The notes under the pieces are model-generated. The model saw only the letters and a list, made by a program, of their open reading frames with translations. It ran no database searches and was not told the DNA's origin. A stretch of 64,000 bases of DNA, taken from positions 1 to 64,000 of the forward strand of contig NZ_BPQO01000030.1 in NCBI RefSeq assembly GCF_022179285.1, read 5' to 3'. Source of the DNA: Methylobacterium hispanicum. GTDB lineage: Bacteria; Pseudomonadota; Alphaproteobacteria; Rhizobiales; Beijerinckiaceae. Position numbers and translations under genes: made by a program. Position 1 is the stretch's first letter. Each line of letters opens with the position of its first letter. This document shows positions 10,786-19,239 of this stretch, piece after piece.

Positions 10786-11690
10786 TCGGCACCATCACCC
10801 AGGCGCTGGCCCCCGTGGTCTTCGTGACGGTGCTCGGCTGGATCGCCGGGCACTGGCGCGTCCTTCCCGAGAGCGCCGGCGCCGTGCTCTCGGGCTTCGT
10901 CGTCCGCTTCGCCCTGCCCATCAACCTGTTCCTCGCCGCAGCGGCGATGGACCCGAAATCCGTGCTGAACGGGCCCTACCTGGCCACCATCGCGATCGGG
11001 TTCATGGCCATCTGGGCCATAGGCCTCGCGCTCGGCTACCGCAGGGGACACACGCTCCCCGAGGCAGCCATGCGGGGCGTGACGACGTCCTGCCCGAACG
11101 TGGGCTATTGCGGGCCGCCGGTGCTCGTCGCCGCGGTCGGCTCGTCCGGCATGCTGACGGTGGTCGTCGGCAACCTGATGGCGGCGCTCGTGATGATCCC
11201 CCTGACCCTCGTCCTGCTCGAGGGCGGCGCGGGCATCGGGAAGTCCCTCCGCAGCGCTCTCGTCAAGCCGCTGGTCCTGCTCCCCCCGGTCGGACTGGTC
11301 ATCGCCTTCTCCGGCCTGCACCTCCCCGACCTCGTCCGGAACGCGGCCGACGAGATCGGCCGCTCGGCCGGCGGCGTCGCGCTCTTCGCCCTCGGCTTCA
11401 TCCTCTCGGGCATCGAGCCGCGGATCAACCGGCAGACCCTGCTCAATGTCGGGCTGAAGAACATCCTCCAGCCGCTCGCGATGGTGGGACTCGGGTTCGC
11501 GTTCGGCCTGCGGGGCGACCTCCTCAAGGAGGTCCTTCTCCTGGGCGTCCTGCCGGCGGCCACCATCGCCCCGGCCCTCGCGCTGGCGCACGAGACCTAC
11601 GCCCGGGAAGCTGCCCGCAGCGTCCTCGTGAGCACCGTCCTCGCGCTGCCGGGCATCGCGGCCGGCATCGCGATCGCCGGCCTGATGTGA
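10782..11690 (+). CDS. AEC-family (auxin efflux carrier / MdcF-like) transporter
   Basis: A 302-residue integral membrane protein with about ten hydrophobic segments in two halves, as in the AEC family. Features include FALPINLFLAAA near the N-terminus and the inter-half motif SCPNVGYCGPPVLVA (about residues 105-120). Bacterial members near malic enzyme or malonate genes are thought to carry dicarboxylates or related acids. Coupling to maeA (ATGA overlap) makes malate or another organic acid a reasonable guess, but the substrate is not shown by the sequence. The stop lies inside a 14-base imperfect tandem duplication (11687-11714). Confidence 0.85.
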   Translation: MIGTITQALAPVVFVTVLGWIAGHWRVLPESAGAVLSGFVVRFALPINLFLAAAAMDPKSVLNGPYLATIAIGFMAIWAIGLALGYRRGHTLPEAAMRGVTTSCPNVGYCGPPVLVAAVGSSGMLTVVVGNLMAALVMIPLTLVLLEGGAGIGKSLRSALVKPLVLLPPVGLVIAFSGLHLPDLVRNAADEIGRSAGGVALFALGFILSGIEPRINRQTLLNVGLKNILQPLAMVGLGFAFGLRGDLLKEVLLLGVLPAATIAPALALAHETYAREAARSVLVSTVLALPGIAAGIAIAGLM

Positions 11691-11714
11691 CCGGTCCGAC
11701 GTGACCGGCCCGAC
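11687..11714 (+). repeat. 14-base tandem duplication at the end of the AEC gene
   Basis: Two adjacent 14-base units, GTGACCGGTCCGAC and GTGACCGGCCCGAC, differ at one position. The AEC stop codon is inside the first unit. It resembles other short tandem duplications in this window. Confidence 0.75.
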
Positions 11715-11784
11715 GGGATCGCCCGCGGTCGGGCGGTCACGTCCGCCGTCCCCGGGGCGGCCAGCTCGTCCAAGGAGTCGTTCG

Positions 11785-13503
11785 ATGTCGAAGAAGGTCG
11801 GCCAGGTCATCGTCGAGGCGCTCGAGGAGGCCGGCGTCAGGCGGTGCTACGGCATCGTCGGCGACACGCTCAACCAGATCTCGGACCCGATGCGGGCGAG
11901 CGGCCGCATCGCCTGGGTCCACGTGCGCCACGAGGAGGCGGGCGGCTTCGCGGCCGGCGCCGAGGCGCTGCTCACCGGCACGCTCACGGCCTGCGCCGGG
12001 ACCTGCGGGCCGGGCAGCCTGCACTTCATCAACGGCCTCTTCGAGAGCCACCGCAACCGCGCGCCGGTCATCCTGATCGCCACGCAGGTGGCGAGTTCCG
12101 AACTCGGCGTCGACTTCCCGCAGGAACTCGACCTGCGCCAGATCTACAGCACCTGCAGCGTCTTCTGCGAGGAGCTGCGCGCGCCGAGCGAGGCGCGGCG
12201 CCTCACGGTGCTGGCCGCGCAGGCGGCGCTGACGAAGCGCGGCGTCGCCGTGCTGATCGTGCCCGGCGACATCGCGGCGATGACGACGGACGACGCGGTG
12301 CCCTACCGCGTGCACGCGCCGGCCAGCATGCGCCTGCCGCTCCAGGCCGACCTCGACCGGCTCGCCGAGATCCTGAACGCGGGCCGCAAGGTCGCGGTCT
12401 ACGCGGGCGCCGGCGCCGCCGGCGCGCACGACGAGGTCGTCGATCTGTGCCGCCTGCTCCAGGCGCCCCTGGTCCACACCTCCCGCGCGAAGGATTTCCT
12501 CGAATACGACAATCCCTACAATGTCGGCATGACCGGATTGATCGGGGTCCGCTCCGGCTACCACGCCGTCAGCACCTGCGACACGCTGCTGCTCATCGGG
12601 GCCGACTTCGCGTGGCGCCAGTTCTATCCCGACAAGGCCCGGGTCATCCAGATCGACCACGAGCCCGCTCATCTCGGCCGGCGCCACCCCGTCGAACTCG
12701 GCGTCGTCGGGGACGCGGCGCCGACCCTGCGGCTGCTCCTGCCTCTGCTGAAGGCCAAGACGGACAGCCGCTTCCTCGACGACTGCCTCGCGATCGCGCG
12801 CGATGTCCGCGAGAGCCTGGAGCGGGAGGAGCGGCCGGGTCGCGACGGCCTGATCCATCCCCAGCAGGTCGCCGCCCTCGTCGGCCGCCACGCGAGCGAG
12901 GACGCGGTGTTCACGGCCGACGGCGGAAGCCCCATGGTCTGGCTTCTGCGCCACGTCGCCGTGAACGGGCGGCGGCGCACGCTGCTCAGCCTGCTGCACG
13001 GAACGATGGCGAACGCCATGCCGATGGCGCTGGGCGCGAAGAAGGCCCTGCCGGAGCGGCAGGTCATCGCCTTCAGCGGCGACGGCGGCATCGCGATGCT
13101 GCTGGGCGACCTGCTGACCGCGGTTCAGGAGGAGATCCCGATCAAGGTCGTGGTGTTCAACAACGGCACCCTGGGCTTCGTGGAGATGGAGATGAAGGTC
13201 GAGGGTCTGCTCGACACCTGGACCAAGCTGAAGAACCCCGACTTCGCCCTGCTGGCCAGGGTCGTCGGCTTCGCCGGCTGGCGGGTCGAGCACGCCGACG
13301 ACCTCGAACCGGCCGTGCGCGCCTTCCTGGACCACGACGGCCCGGCGCTTCTCGACGTGCGGGTGAACGGGATGGAACTCGTCATGCCGCCCGTCATCGA
13401 GGCGTCGCAGGCCGTCTCGACGGCCCTCTACGCCGCCAAGGCGACCCTGAGCGGCCGGGTCGGGGACGTGGTCGAACTCGCCCGGAGCAACTTCCTAGAT
13501 TGA
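11785..13503 (+). CDS. PoxB-type pyruvate:ubiquinone oxidoreductase (second, divergent copy)
   Basis: A 572-residue thiamine-diphosphate enzyme with the same domain order as the copy at 3714: catalytic Glu in RHEEAGGFAAGAEA, CAGTCGPGSLHFINGLFESH, and the cofactor motif GDGGIAMLLGDLL...FNNGTLGFVEMEM. It is clearly diverged: FPQELDLRQIYSTCSVF replaces FQETKPTELFRDCS, so substrate range or regulation may differ. ATG 11785 has a strong AAGGAG (11772-11777) seven bases upstream. It ends the plus-strand cluster and faces two LysR genes. The family is certain; pyruvate as substrate is likely but not proven. Confidence 0.88.
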   Translation: MSKKVGQVIVEALEEAGVRRCYGIVGDTLNQISDPMRASGRIAWVHVRHEEAGGFAAGAEALLTGTLTACAGTCGPGSLHFINGLFESHRNRAPVILIATQVASSELGVDFPQELDLRQIYSTCSVFCEELRAPSEARRLTVLAAQAALTKRGVAVLIVPGDIAAMTTDDAVPYRVHAPASMRLPLQADLDRLAEILNAGRKVAVYAGAGAAGAHDEVVDLCRLLQAPLVHTSRAKDFLEYDNPYNVGMTGLIGVRSGYHAVSTCDTLLLIGADFAWRQFYPDKARVIQIDHEPAHLGRRHPVELGVVGDAAPTLRLLLPLLKAKTDSRFLDDCLAIARDVRESLEREERPGRDGLIHPQQVAALVGRHASEDAVFTADGGSPMVWLLRHVAVNGRRRTLLSLLHGTMANAMPMALGAKKALPERQVIAFSGDGGIAMLLGDLLTAVQEEIPIKVVVFNNGTLGFVEMEMKVEGLLDTWTKLKNPDFALLARVVGFAGWRVEHADDLEPAVRAFLDHDGPALLDVRVNGMELVMPPVIEASQAVSTALYAAKATLSGRVGDVVELARSNFLD

Positions 13504-13536
13504 TGGCGTCGCGGCGCGAAGGGCCGGCGCCGGGCC

Positions 13537-13601
13537 GGCCGCCGCCAGGACGGCCGCCGCCAAGACGGCAAGCCGAGAGGGCGACAAGCCGAGAGGGCGA
13601 C
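13537..13601 (+). repeat. Two adjoining tandem duplications in the poxB2-LysR gap
   Basis: A 15-base unit (GGCCGCCGCCAGGAC, then GGCCGCCGCCAAGAC) occurs twice at 13537-13566, followed after three bases by a 16-base unit (AAGCCGAGAGGGCGAC) occurring exactly twice at 13570-13601. Both lie in the 151-base convergent gap between the second poxB copy and the LysR gene. No terminator-like hairpin is obvious besides them. Confidence 0.8.
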
Positions 13602-13654
13602 AGGCGGGCGCCGGATGGGCGCGATCGCGGAGGTCGGGCCCGCCGGCCGCGCGC

Positions 13655-14545
13655 TCAGATCCCGCCGAGTTGCTGGGTCAGCTTCAGGAAGCGGAGGATC
13701 ACCGGATCGCGCTCGCCGCGGCGCGTGGCGATGGCGATGGGCGCCGAGAAGGGGGCGTCCGCGATCGGGCGGTAATCGACCTCGTCGGGGTGGATCTGGC
13801 TCAGCGAGGCGGGCGTCAGCGTCACGCCGAGGCCGGCGGCGACGAAAGCGAGCGCCGTCGCCTTCTCGGGCGCCTCGACGCGGATGCGCGGCGTGAAGCC
13901 GGCGCTGAAGCAGCGCTGGATGATCGCGTCGTAGAGGCCGGGCGCGAGGAAGCGCGGCCAGAGCACGAAGGGCTCCTCGGCGAGGTCGGCGATGCCGATC
14001 TGCGCCGCCTGCCGCAGGCGGTGCTCCGGCGGGAGCGCGATCCGCATCTCCTCCTCCGCCAGGACCCGGATGGTCAGGTCGGACGGCGCCTCGATCGGGG
14101 GGCGGATCAGCGCGATGTCGTCGGTGCCCGCGCCCAGGGCGGAGCAGAGTTCGTCGGTCGGCGCCTGCCTCAGCGTCAGCTCGACCGCCGGCAACTCGCG
14201 CCGCCAGAGGCGGACCAGAGCCGGGATCATGGGATGGAAGGAGATGCCCGGGGTGAAGCTGACCGTCAGCTCCCCGATCTCGCCTTGTCCGACCCGTTCG
14301 ATCTGCTGGCGCGTCTCCTGGGCCATGGCCAGGACCGAACGGGCGCTCTCGAGCAGGATCCGCCCGGCATCGGTGAGTTCCACGTCGCGGGCATGGCGGA
14401 TGAACAGCTTGTGGCCGTATTCCTCCTCGAGCCGCATGATCAGCTGGGAGAGGGGCGGCTGCGAGATCCCGAGCTTGTGCGCGGCGCGCCGGAAATTCCG
14501 CTCCTCGGCGAGCGTCGCGAAATAGAGCAGATGCCGGAAGTCCAC
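13655..14545 (-). CDS. LysR-family transcriptional regulator
   Basis: A 296-residue regulator with an N-terminal winged helix-turn-helix (about residues 3-60, FATLAEERNFRRAAHKLGIS then QPPLSQLIMRLEEEYG) and a substrate-binding domain (about 90-290). The GTG start at 14545 is preferred over an upstream GTG at 14578 because GGGAG lies seven bases before it and the VDFRHLLYF start matches family length. It converges on the second poxB copy and shares the strand with the next LysR gene, 82 bases upstream. A role in controlling the pyruvate/lactate cluster is plausible but only positional. Confidence 0.88.
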   Translation of the reverse strand: MDFRHLLYFATLAEERNFRRAAHKLGISQPPLSQLIMRLEEEYGHKLFIRHARDVELTDAGRILLESARSVLAMAQETRQQIERVGQGEIGELTVSFTPGISFHPMIPALVRLWRRELPAVELTLRQAPTDELCSALGAGTDDIALIRPPIEAPSDLTIRVLAEEEMRIALPPEHRLRQAAQIGIADLAEEPFVLWPRFLAPGLYDAIIQRCFSAGFTPRIRVEAPEKATALAFVAAGLGVTLTPASLSQIHPDEVDYRPIADAPFSAPIAIATRRGERDPVILRFLKLTQQLGGI

Positions 14546-14627
14546 GAAGCTTCTCCCTGACCAAATGCTGTGCGGCACACGCCGTCCCGTTCGACCCGTC
14601 GGGACAGCCGGCCTGCAGGACCTGCGA

Positions 14628-15623
14628 TCAGTCGATGCAGTCTACGGACGGGCCGACCCGGTCCTCGCGTACGCATGCGGGGACCGCATCGCGCTCAGGC
14701 GTGCTCGGCGACGGCGCGGCATCGCTGCCGTCCGGGCAGGCGCTCGCCTGCTTCAGGTACGCCACGAACTCGGACACGATGACGCGCTGGTCGGTGGTGC
14801 GCGTGGCGAGGCTGAGCGGAACCCGCAGGGACAGGCCGTCGATCCGCCGCCGCATCGTGCAGCCGAGGGAGAGCCGTCCGAGCGAGGCCGGGACGACCGC
14901 CAGCCCGACGCCGGCCGCCACGAAGCTCAGGAGGCTGATCAGTTGCGGGACTTCCTGGACGATCCGCATCGTGACGCCCGCGCGCACGAAGGCGCTGATC
15001 ATCGTATCGTACAGCGTCGGGCTCAGGTCCCGACGGAACATGACGAAGGGCTCGTCCATGAGGTCGGCGGCCGAGAGCGCGGACCGCTCCGCGAGGGGAT
15101 GAGCCGGCGGAAAGATGAGGGCCATCTCCTCCTCGAAGAGGACTTGGCAGTCGAGTGTGGCGCAGGGAACCTGCATGGGCCGCATGAACGCCGCGTCGAG
15201 GCGGCCGTCGGACAGGCTGTCGCAGAGATCCTGGCTGTCGCCATCCGAGAGCACGAGATCAATGCCCGGCCTGATCTGCCGGTAGGCCTGGATGGCCGCC
15301 GGGATGAACGGGTTGAACGCTGTCGAGTCCGCCAGACCGATCCGCAGAGTCCCGATCTCGCCGCGCGCGCCCCTGTTCACCCGGTCGGGCAGCGCCTCGG
15401 CCTCGCCGAGCATCTTGACGGCGGCCTGTCTCAGCACCTGTCCGGCGCGCGTCAGCTCCAGGGTGTGGGGCCGACGCACGAAGAGCCGCGTCTTGAGATC
15501 GTTCTCCAGGGCGCGCATGGACCGTTCGAGACTGGCTTGGCCGAGATCCAGGCGACTCGCGCTAAGCTTGTAATTACAAGTTTCTACAACCGTAAGAAAA
15601 TATCGCAGATGTCTGACTTCCAT
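14628..15623 (-). CDS. LysR-family transcriptional regulator with AT-rich 5' end
   Basis: A 331-residue LysR-type protein: helix-turn-helix at about residues 5-60, effector domain about 90-290, and a Pro/Asp-rich tail of about 35 residues. GGAG sits just upstream of the ATG. The helix-turn-helix is unusual (CNYKLSASRLDLGQASLERS), without the Ala-Ala pair seen in most LysR proteins. The first 20 codons are strikingly AT-rich for this genome and contain a perfect 14-base palindrome (15567-15580). Regulatory target unknown. Confidence 0.85.
   Translation of the reverse strand: MEVRHLRYFLTVVETCNYKLSASRLDLGQASLERSMRALENDLKTRLFVRRPHTLELTRAGQVLRQAAVKMLGEAEALPDRVNRGARGEIGTLRIGLADSTAFNPFIPAAIQAYRQIRPGIDLVLSDGDSQDLCDSLSDGRLDAAFMRPMQVPCATLDCQVLFEEEMALIFPPAHPLAERSALSAADLMDEPFVMFRRDLSPTLYDTMISAFVRAGVTMRIVQEVPQLISLLSFVAAGVGLAVVPASLGRLSLGCTMRRRIDGLSLRVPLSLATRTTDQRVIVSEFVAYLKQASACPDGSDAAPSPSTPERDAVPACVREDRVGPSVDCID
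15567..15580. promoter_or_regulatory. Perfect 14-base palindrome inside the LysR 5' coding region
   Basis: CTTGTAATTACAAG is its own reverse complement and lies in an AT-rich island within codons 15-19 of the LysR gene starting at 15623. It could be an autoregulatory operator placed just downstream of the start, although the residues it encodes are also part of the helix-turn-helix. Confidence 0.4.
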
Positions 15624-15964
15624 GTCTGACTCCAGGAACCGGACATTGGGTCCGGCAGCGGGTCTATTAGGCCAGAAGTCATTTCACATTCAACAGAGGC
15701 CAAGTTTTAGGCCGGAACGAACGTGTGAGCGCCACGATTATTTCACTGCGAGCGTTAATGTGGCGGCCTGGATTCGAGCGACGAGCGGGCACGAGGGGTG
15801 GGAACGTTGCCGGGTCCGGGATATGCCGTTCGCATCGTCTCACGGCCGGCTTCGTCCGCAGGGAAATCCGGCGCCGCGCAGTGCGCGTCGCGTTCGCGCC
15901 GGCCGGATCGGCCGGCGCGAACCACGGAACATGCGCGACCCGCCGCGGGACAGGCGCGCCGTTC
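15624..15964. other. Intergenic region upstream of the second LysR gene
   Basis: 341 bases without a convincing gene. Base composition is locally less GC-rich near 15660-15760, so it probably contains the promoter of the minus-strand LysR gene. I cannot place a specific box. Confidence 0.4.
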
Positions 15965-16198
15965 TCAGCGCGCGCGCAACCGGCGCGGCTTCACGATCGT
16001 GGATTGCTTGCCCTTCGGGGCCCGGTATGCGCGACGCGGCCGACCGTTGCCCTCCGCGGCCGCATTGCGGTCGAGCCCGTCACCCGGGCTGTCCATCTGG
16101 GCAAGCTGGATATAGCCCCGGTTACCCGAGTGCTCGTTGGCCTGAACGGCCGAGTAGCCGCCGACAAGGATCAGGGCCGCGAATGCGAAGGCCTTCAT
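15965..16198 (-). CDS. Small secreted basic protein, function unknown
   Basis: A 77-residue product with a clear signal peptide (MKAFAFAALILVGGYSAVQA, cut near residue 20) and a short mature part that is polar at first and strongly basic at the end (many Arg and Lys in the last 25 residues). It has no cysteines and no recognisable domain. GAGG lies about 13 bases before the ATG. The signal peptide and codon usage argue for a real gene; size and lack of relatives I can recall keep confidence moderate. Confidence 0.55.
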   Translation of the reverse strand: MKAFAFAALILVGGYSAVQANEHSGNRGYIQLAQMDSPGDGLDRNAAAEGNGRPRRAYRAPKGKQSTIVKPRRLRAR

Positions 16199-16740
16199 AT
16201 CGGGATGTCATCCTCTTCCAATGCTGAGCCCGAAGCTGCCCCTCCGGCACGCTCTCCTGTTGAGCTAGGCTCCGTCGGAGCAGCGCAAAGGTCTCAGCAG
16301 ACCGAAAGCCGATATGATCTGCAGCGGAATTCGATTGGTCTGAGTATCTGGACGCGTATGCCGGGCGCGGCCTGGACGGAACGCCAGCGCTCTCCCCCGA
16401 TGCACGCCGACGGGGCGCAGGCGGTGGCCGCCTGTTTCGAGCGCGTCCTGTCGCGGGCGCCGAAGGTCGACCGGACGCCGGGCGGCCGAGGAGAGGCGTG
16501 TCCGGCCGGCCTCTCGCCGAACTGGCTGGCCAGGGAGCGTGCGGGTCCCCGTCCGGTCGGACGGGTCGTCCCGGGCGCGGCCTCAGCAGTCGGCGACGTT
16601 GACGGCGAGCCCGCCGAGCGAGTCGCAGATCACCGCGTCGCGGACCGCGCCGTCGTCGAGCCCGGCGAGGATGCGGTCGGCGGCGTCCCGGCGACCTCCC
16701 GCCGGCCGTGGCGGCGCGGCGGAAGATCCCCGGGCGGCGC
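16199..16740. other. 542-base gap without a supported gene
   Basis: No complete gene is supported here. The only coding-like signal is the minus-strand fragment at 16583-16690. The rest shows no repeat, RNA or promoter that I can defend. Confidence 0.4.
16583..16690 (-). pseudogene. Possible 3' coding remnant (35 codons)
   Basis: On the minus strand a frame ending in TGA at 16583 has about 35 consecutive codons nearly all ending in G or C, and encodes a plausible protein tail (AADRILAGLDDGAVRDAVI, then a segment ending VNVADC). No start or upstream domain is seen; reading further back enters the RTX gene in another frame. It may be a decayed gene end. The protein family is unknown. Confidence 0.25.
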
Positions 16741-17979
16741 TCAGACGATGTCGGCGGCCGTCACCGTCGGCGTCGTGCCGCCGCCGCCCTGGAGGATCAG
16801 GCCGGCATCGGCGCGCCCGTCGCCGGTCTCGTCCACGAACAGGTAGCCGTCCGCGCCGGCCGTCCCGCTCGTGACGTAGGCGTAGGTGCGGCCCGTCAGG
16901 AGCACGTCGGCGAAGGCGCGGGCGCTGTCGAAATCGGTCACGACGCTGCTGGTGCCGGTCACGAAGTTCTGGTCCGTGCCGTCCTGCCCGAGATCGAGCC
17001 TGTCGGTGCCGGAGAGGAAGTTCGCGATCCGGTCGGCCGTCGTCGCGCTCAGGCCCGTGTCGCCCTGGCCGATGACGAAGACGTCGGCTCCGCCCGCGGC
17101 GACGAGGCTGTCCGCGCCCGCGCCGCCCACGATGGTGTCGGCGGCCCCCGAGCCGATGATCGTGTCGTTGCCGGCACCGCCGCTGAAGCGCGAGCCGGCC
17201 GCCGCGCCCGTGCCGACGATCAGGTCGTCGCCGGCCCCGCCGCTGAACACCTCCGTTCCCGCACCCGCGAGGATCGTGTCGTTGCCCTGGCCGCCGTAAA
17301 CGGTGTCGAAGCCGTCGTTGCCGTAGATGAGATCGTCGCCGAGATTTCCGTAGATCAGGGCGGTCATCGGGCCGGAGGTGCGCGAGACGATCGTATCGTT
17401 ACCCTGGCCGCCATAGACCGTGTCGGCCGAGCCGATCAGGTCGATGAAATCGTTGCCCTGGTTGCCGTAGACCAGGTTCGGGCCGAGGCCGCCGGCGATC
17501 GTGTCGTCGCCCAGGTTTCCGAAGATGTGCTGCCCTTCGGTCCCGGTCGAGTAGCTGTAGTTGATCAGGTCGTTGCCCTGGCCGCCGTAGACCGTATCCT
17601 GTCCGGCCGCGCCGGTGCCGCCATTGATCGTATCGTCGTCCTGGTTGCCGTAGATCAGGTCGGATCCGGCCCCGCCGTCGATCTGGTCCCGACCGAGGTT
17701 GCCGAGGATCGTGTCGTTGCCCCCGCCCGACTCGATCAGGTCGTCGCCCTGGCCACCGTAGAGGCGCAGCGCGGCCGCTCCGGCAGCGCGCAGGCTGTCG
17801 TTGCCCTGGTTGCCGTAGATGACATTGCCGAGGCCGGTCGCGGAGAGCGCGAAGGCGTCGTTGCCCTCCGCCCCGGAGAGCGTGTCGTTCGCGGAGGTGC
17901 CCGAGAGGACGAAGAGGTCGTTGTCCGCCGACCCCGTCACCGAGATGTTGCTCTCCGAAGAAATCAGATAGGTCGCCAT
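16741..17979 (-). CDS. RTX-repeat calcium-binding protein (short)
   Basis: A 412-residue protein made mostly of glycine/aspartate-rich RTX nonapeptides (about residues 15-330), followed by a C-terminal region of the kind used for type I secretion (FLSGTDRLDLGQDG onward, no cysteines). The repeats alternate between GGQGND, GNLGDD and GNQGND forms; Asn in the second position is unusual. The start at 17979 has an excellent GGAGGAG about nine bases upstream; the longer frame to 18039 lacks support. No catalytic domain and no type I secretion genes are nearby. It is probably secreted or on the cell surface. Confidence 0.85.
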   Translation of the reverse strand: MATYLISSESNISVTGSADNDLFVLSGTSANDTLSGAEGNDAFALSATGLGNVIYGNQGNDSLRAAGAAALRLYGGQGDDLIESGGGNDTILGNLGRDQIDGGAGSDLIYGNQDDDTINGGTGAAGQDTVYGGQGNDLINYSYSTGTEGQHIFGNLGDDTIAGGLGPNLVYGNQGNDFIDLIGSADTVYGGQGNDTIVSRTSGPMTALIYGNLGDDLIYGNDGFDTVYGGQGNDTILAGAGTEVFSGGAGDDLIVGTGAAAGSRFSGGAGNDTIIGSGAADTIVGGAGADSLVAAGGADVFVIGQGDTGLSATTADRIANFLSGTDRLDLGQDGTDQNFVTGTSSVVTDFDSARAFADVLLTGRTYAYVTSGTAGADGYLFVDETGDGRADAGLILQGGGGTTPTVTAADIV

Positions 17980-18210
17980 CGCGAACGCTCCTCCGAAATC
18001 GGGCACTCTATCGCCGTCCATTGGTCGGCGAGGGCCCATCTTCGGGAGTTCTAACCAGATCTTCCGCGCACAACGACCGCTATAGCGAGCCGATCACCAG
18101 CCCACATGGCGTAATACGTTCGGTCGTGCGTGCGGGATGGCGTGCGGGGTGGCGTGCGGCGGCAGGGCCGTCGGGATCCGCGCGGAAAGCCCTCCGGACC
18201 GGCCGCCGGT

Positions 18211-19239
18211 TCAGCCGACCACGCCGTCGATGAGGTTGCGGCCGAGCAGGAACTCGGAGCTGAACGCGGTGCGCACCACCGGCTCCAGCGCGACCGACGG
18301 CGCCAGCGCGGCGGCCTCGGCGCGGCGGGCCTCCACCGCCTCGGCCAGGGTGACCGCCCGGAAGCGCAGGCGCGTGCCGGCCTGAGCCTGGGCGAGGCGG
18401 CCGAGATCGGCCCCGATCACGGTGGCGATCTTCGGGTAGCCGCCGGTCGGCTGCCGGTCGGCCATCAGGACGATCGGCAGGCCCTGGCCCGGCACCTGGA
18501 TCGCCCCTTGCGCGACGCCGTCCGAGACGATGTCGTGGCCCCGGGCGTGGGCGAGCGGCGCGCCGTCGAGGAAGCAGGCCATGCGGTCGCCGCGCGGCGT
18601 CACGGTCCAGTCGCGGTCGAGGAAGGCCGCGATCTCGGAGGGGGCGAAGTGGTCGTCCTGCGGCCCGAGCACCACGCGGATCGTGCCCGGCGGCCGGTCG
18701 AGCCAGGGTGCGCCAAGCGCCGCCGGCTCGCCGAGGCCGGCCCGGGCCTCGGCCACGGGGAGCGCGTCGCCCGCCGCCAGCGCCCGCCCGTCGAGGCCGC
18801 CGAGGCGCGAGCGGGTGTGGGTCGCGGTGGAGCCCAGCACCGGCGGCACGTCGATGCGGCCGGCCACCGCGAGGTAGCACCACGCGCCGGCCCGCCCCGC
18901 ACGCAGGGTGAGCGCCGTGCCGGGCCGCAGGGTCAGCGCGCAGGCCGGCGGCAGGGTCCGGCCGTCGCAATCGATCCGGAAGGCGCCGCCGGCGAGCGCG
19001 AGGTCGATCGGGCTCCCCTCGACGGTGAGCGCCAGGCCGCCGAGCCCCGCCTCGATCGCGGTGGCACCGGGCGGGTTGCCGAGCGCGCGGTTCGCGGTGG
19101 CGCAGGCCAGCGGGTCCATCGGTCCGGCCGGCGTGATGCCGTAGCGCAGGGCGCCGTGCCGGCCCCGGTCCTGCAGGGTGACGCCGGCCCCGGCGGCGAG
19201 GATGCGCAGGACCGGCCGCCCGGCCGCCGCCTCGCTCAA
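18211..19239 (-). CDS. pxpC: 5-oxoprolinase subunit C (KipA / AHS2 family)
   Basis: A 342-residue protein of the biotin-dependent carboxylase-like AHS2 family. Recognisable parts are the N-terminal VTLQDRGRHGALRYGITPAGPMD, the central LGPQDDHF and the C-terminal DRQPTGGYPKIATVIGADLGRLAQ. With PxpB and PxpA it hydrolyses 5-oxoproline to glutamate in bacteria; PxpA is not in the window. The start is TTG at 19239 overlapping the pxpB stop (TTGA). Such proteins are often mislabelled as allophanate hydrolase subunit 2. It closes a sugE-pxpB-pxpC unit. Confidence 0.85.
   Translation of the reverse strand: MSEAAAGRPVLRILAAGAGVTLQDRGRHGALRYGITPAGPMDPLACATANRALGNPPGATAIEAGLGGLALTVEGSPIDLALAGGAFRIDCDGRTLPPACALTLRPGTALTLRAGRAGAWCYLAVAGRIDVPPVLGSTATHTRSRLGGLDGRALAAGDALPVAEARAGLGEPAALGAPWLDRPPGTIRVVLGPQDDHFAPSEIAAFLDRDWTVTPRGDRMACFLDGAPLAHARGHDIVSDGVAQGAIQVPGQGLPIVLMADRQPTGGYPKIATVIGADLGRLAQAQAGTRLRFRAVTLAEAVEARRAEAAALAPSVALEPVVRTAFSSEFLLGRNLIDGVVG

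Noticed and set aside
16708..18054. Plus-strand open frame antisense to the RTX gene
   Set aside because: Its apparent repeats simply mirror the RTX nonapeptide codons on the other strand.
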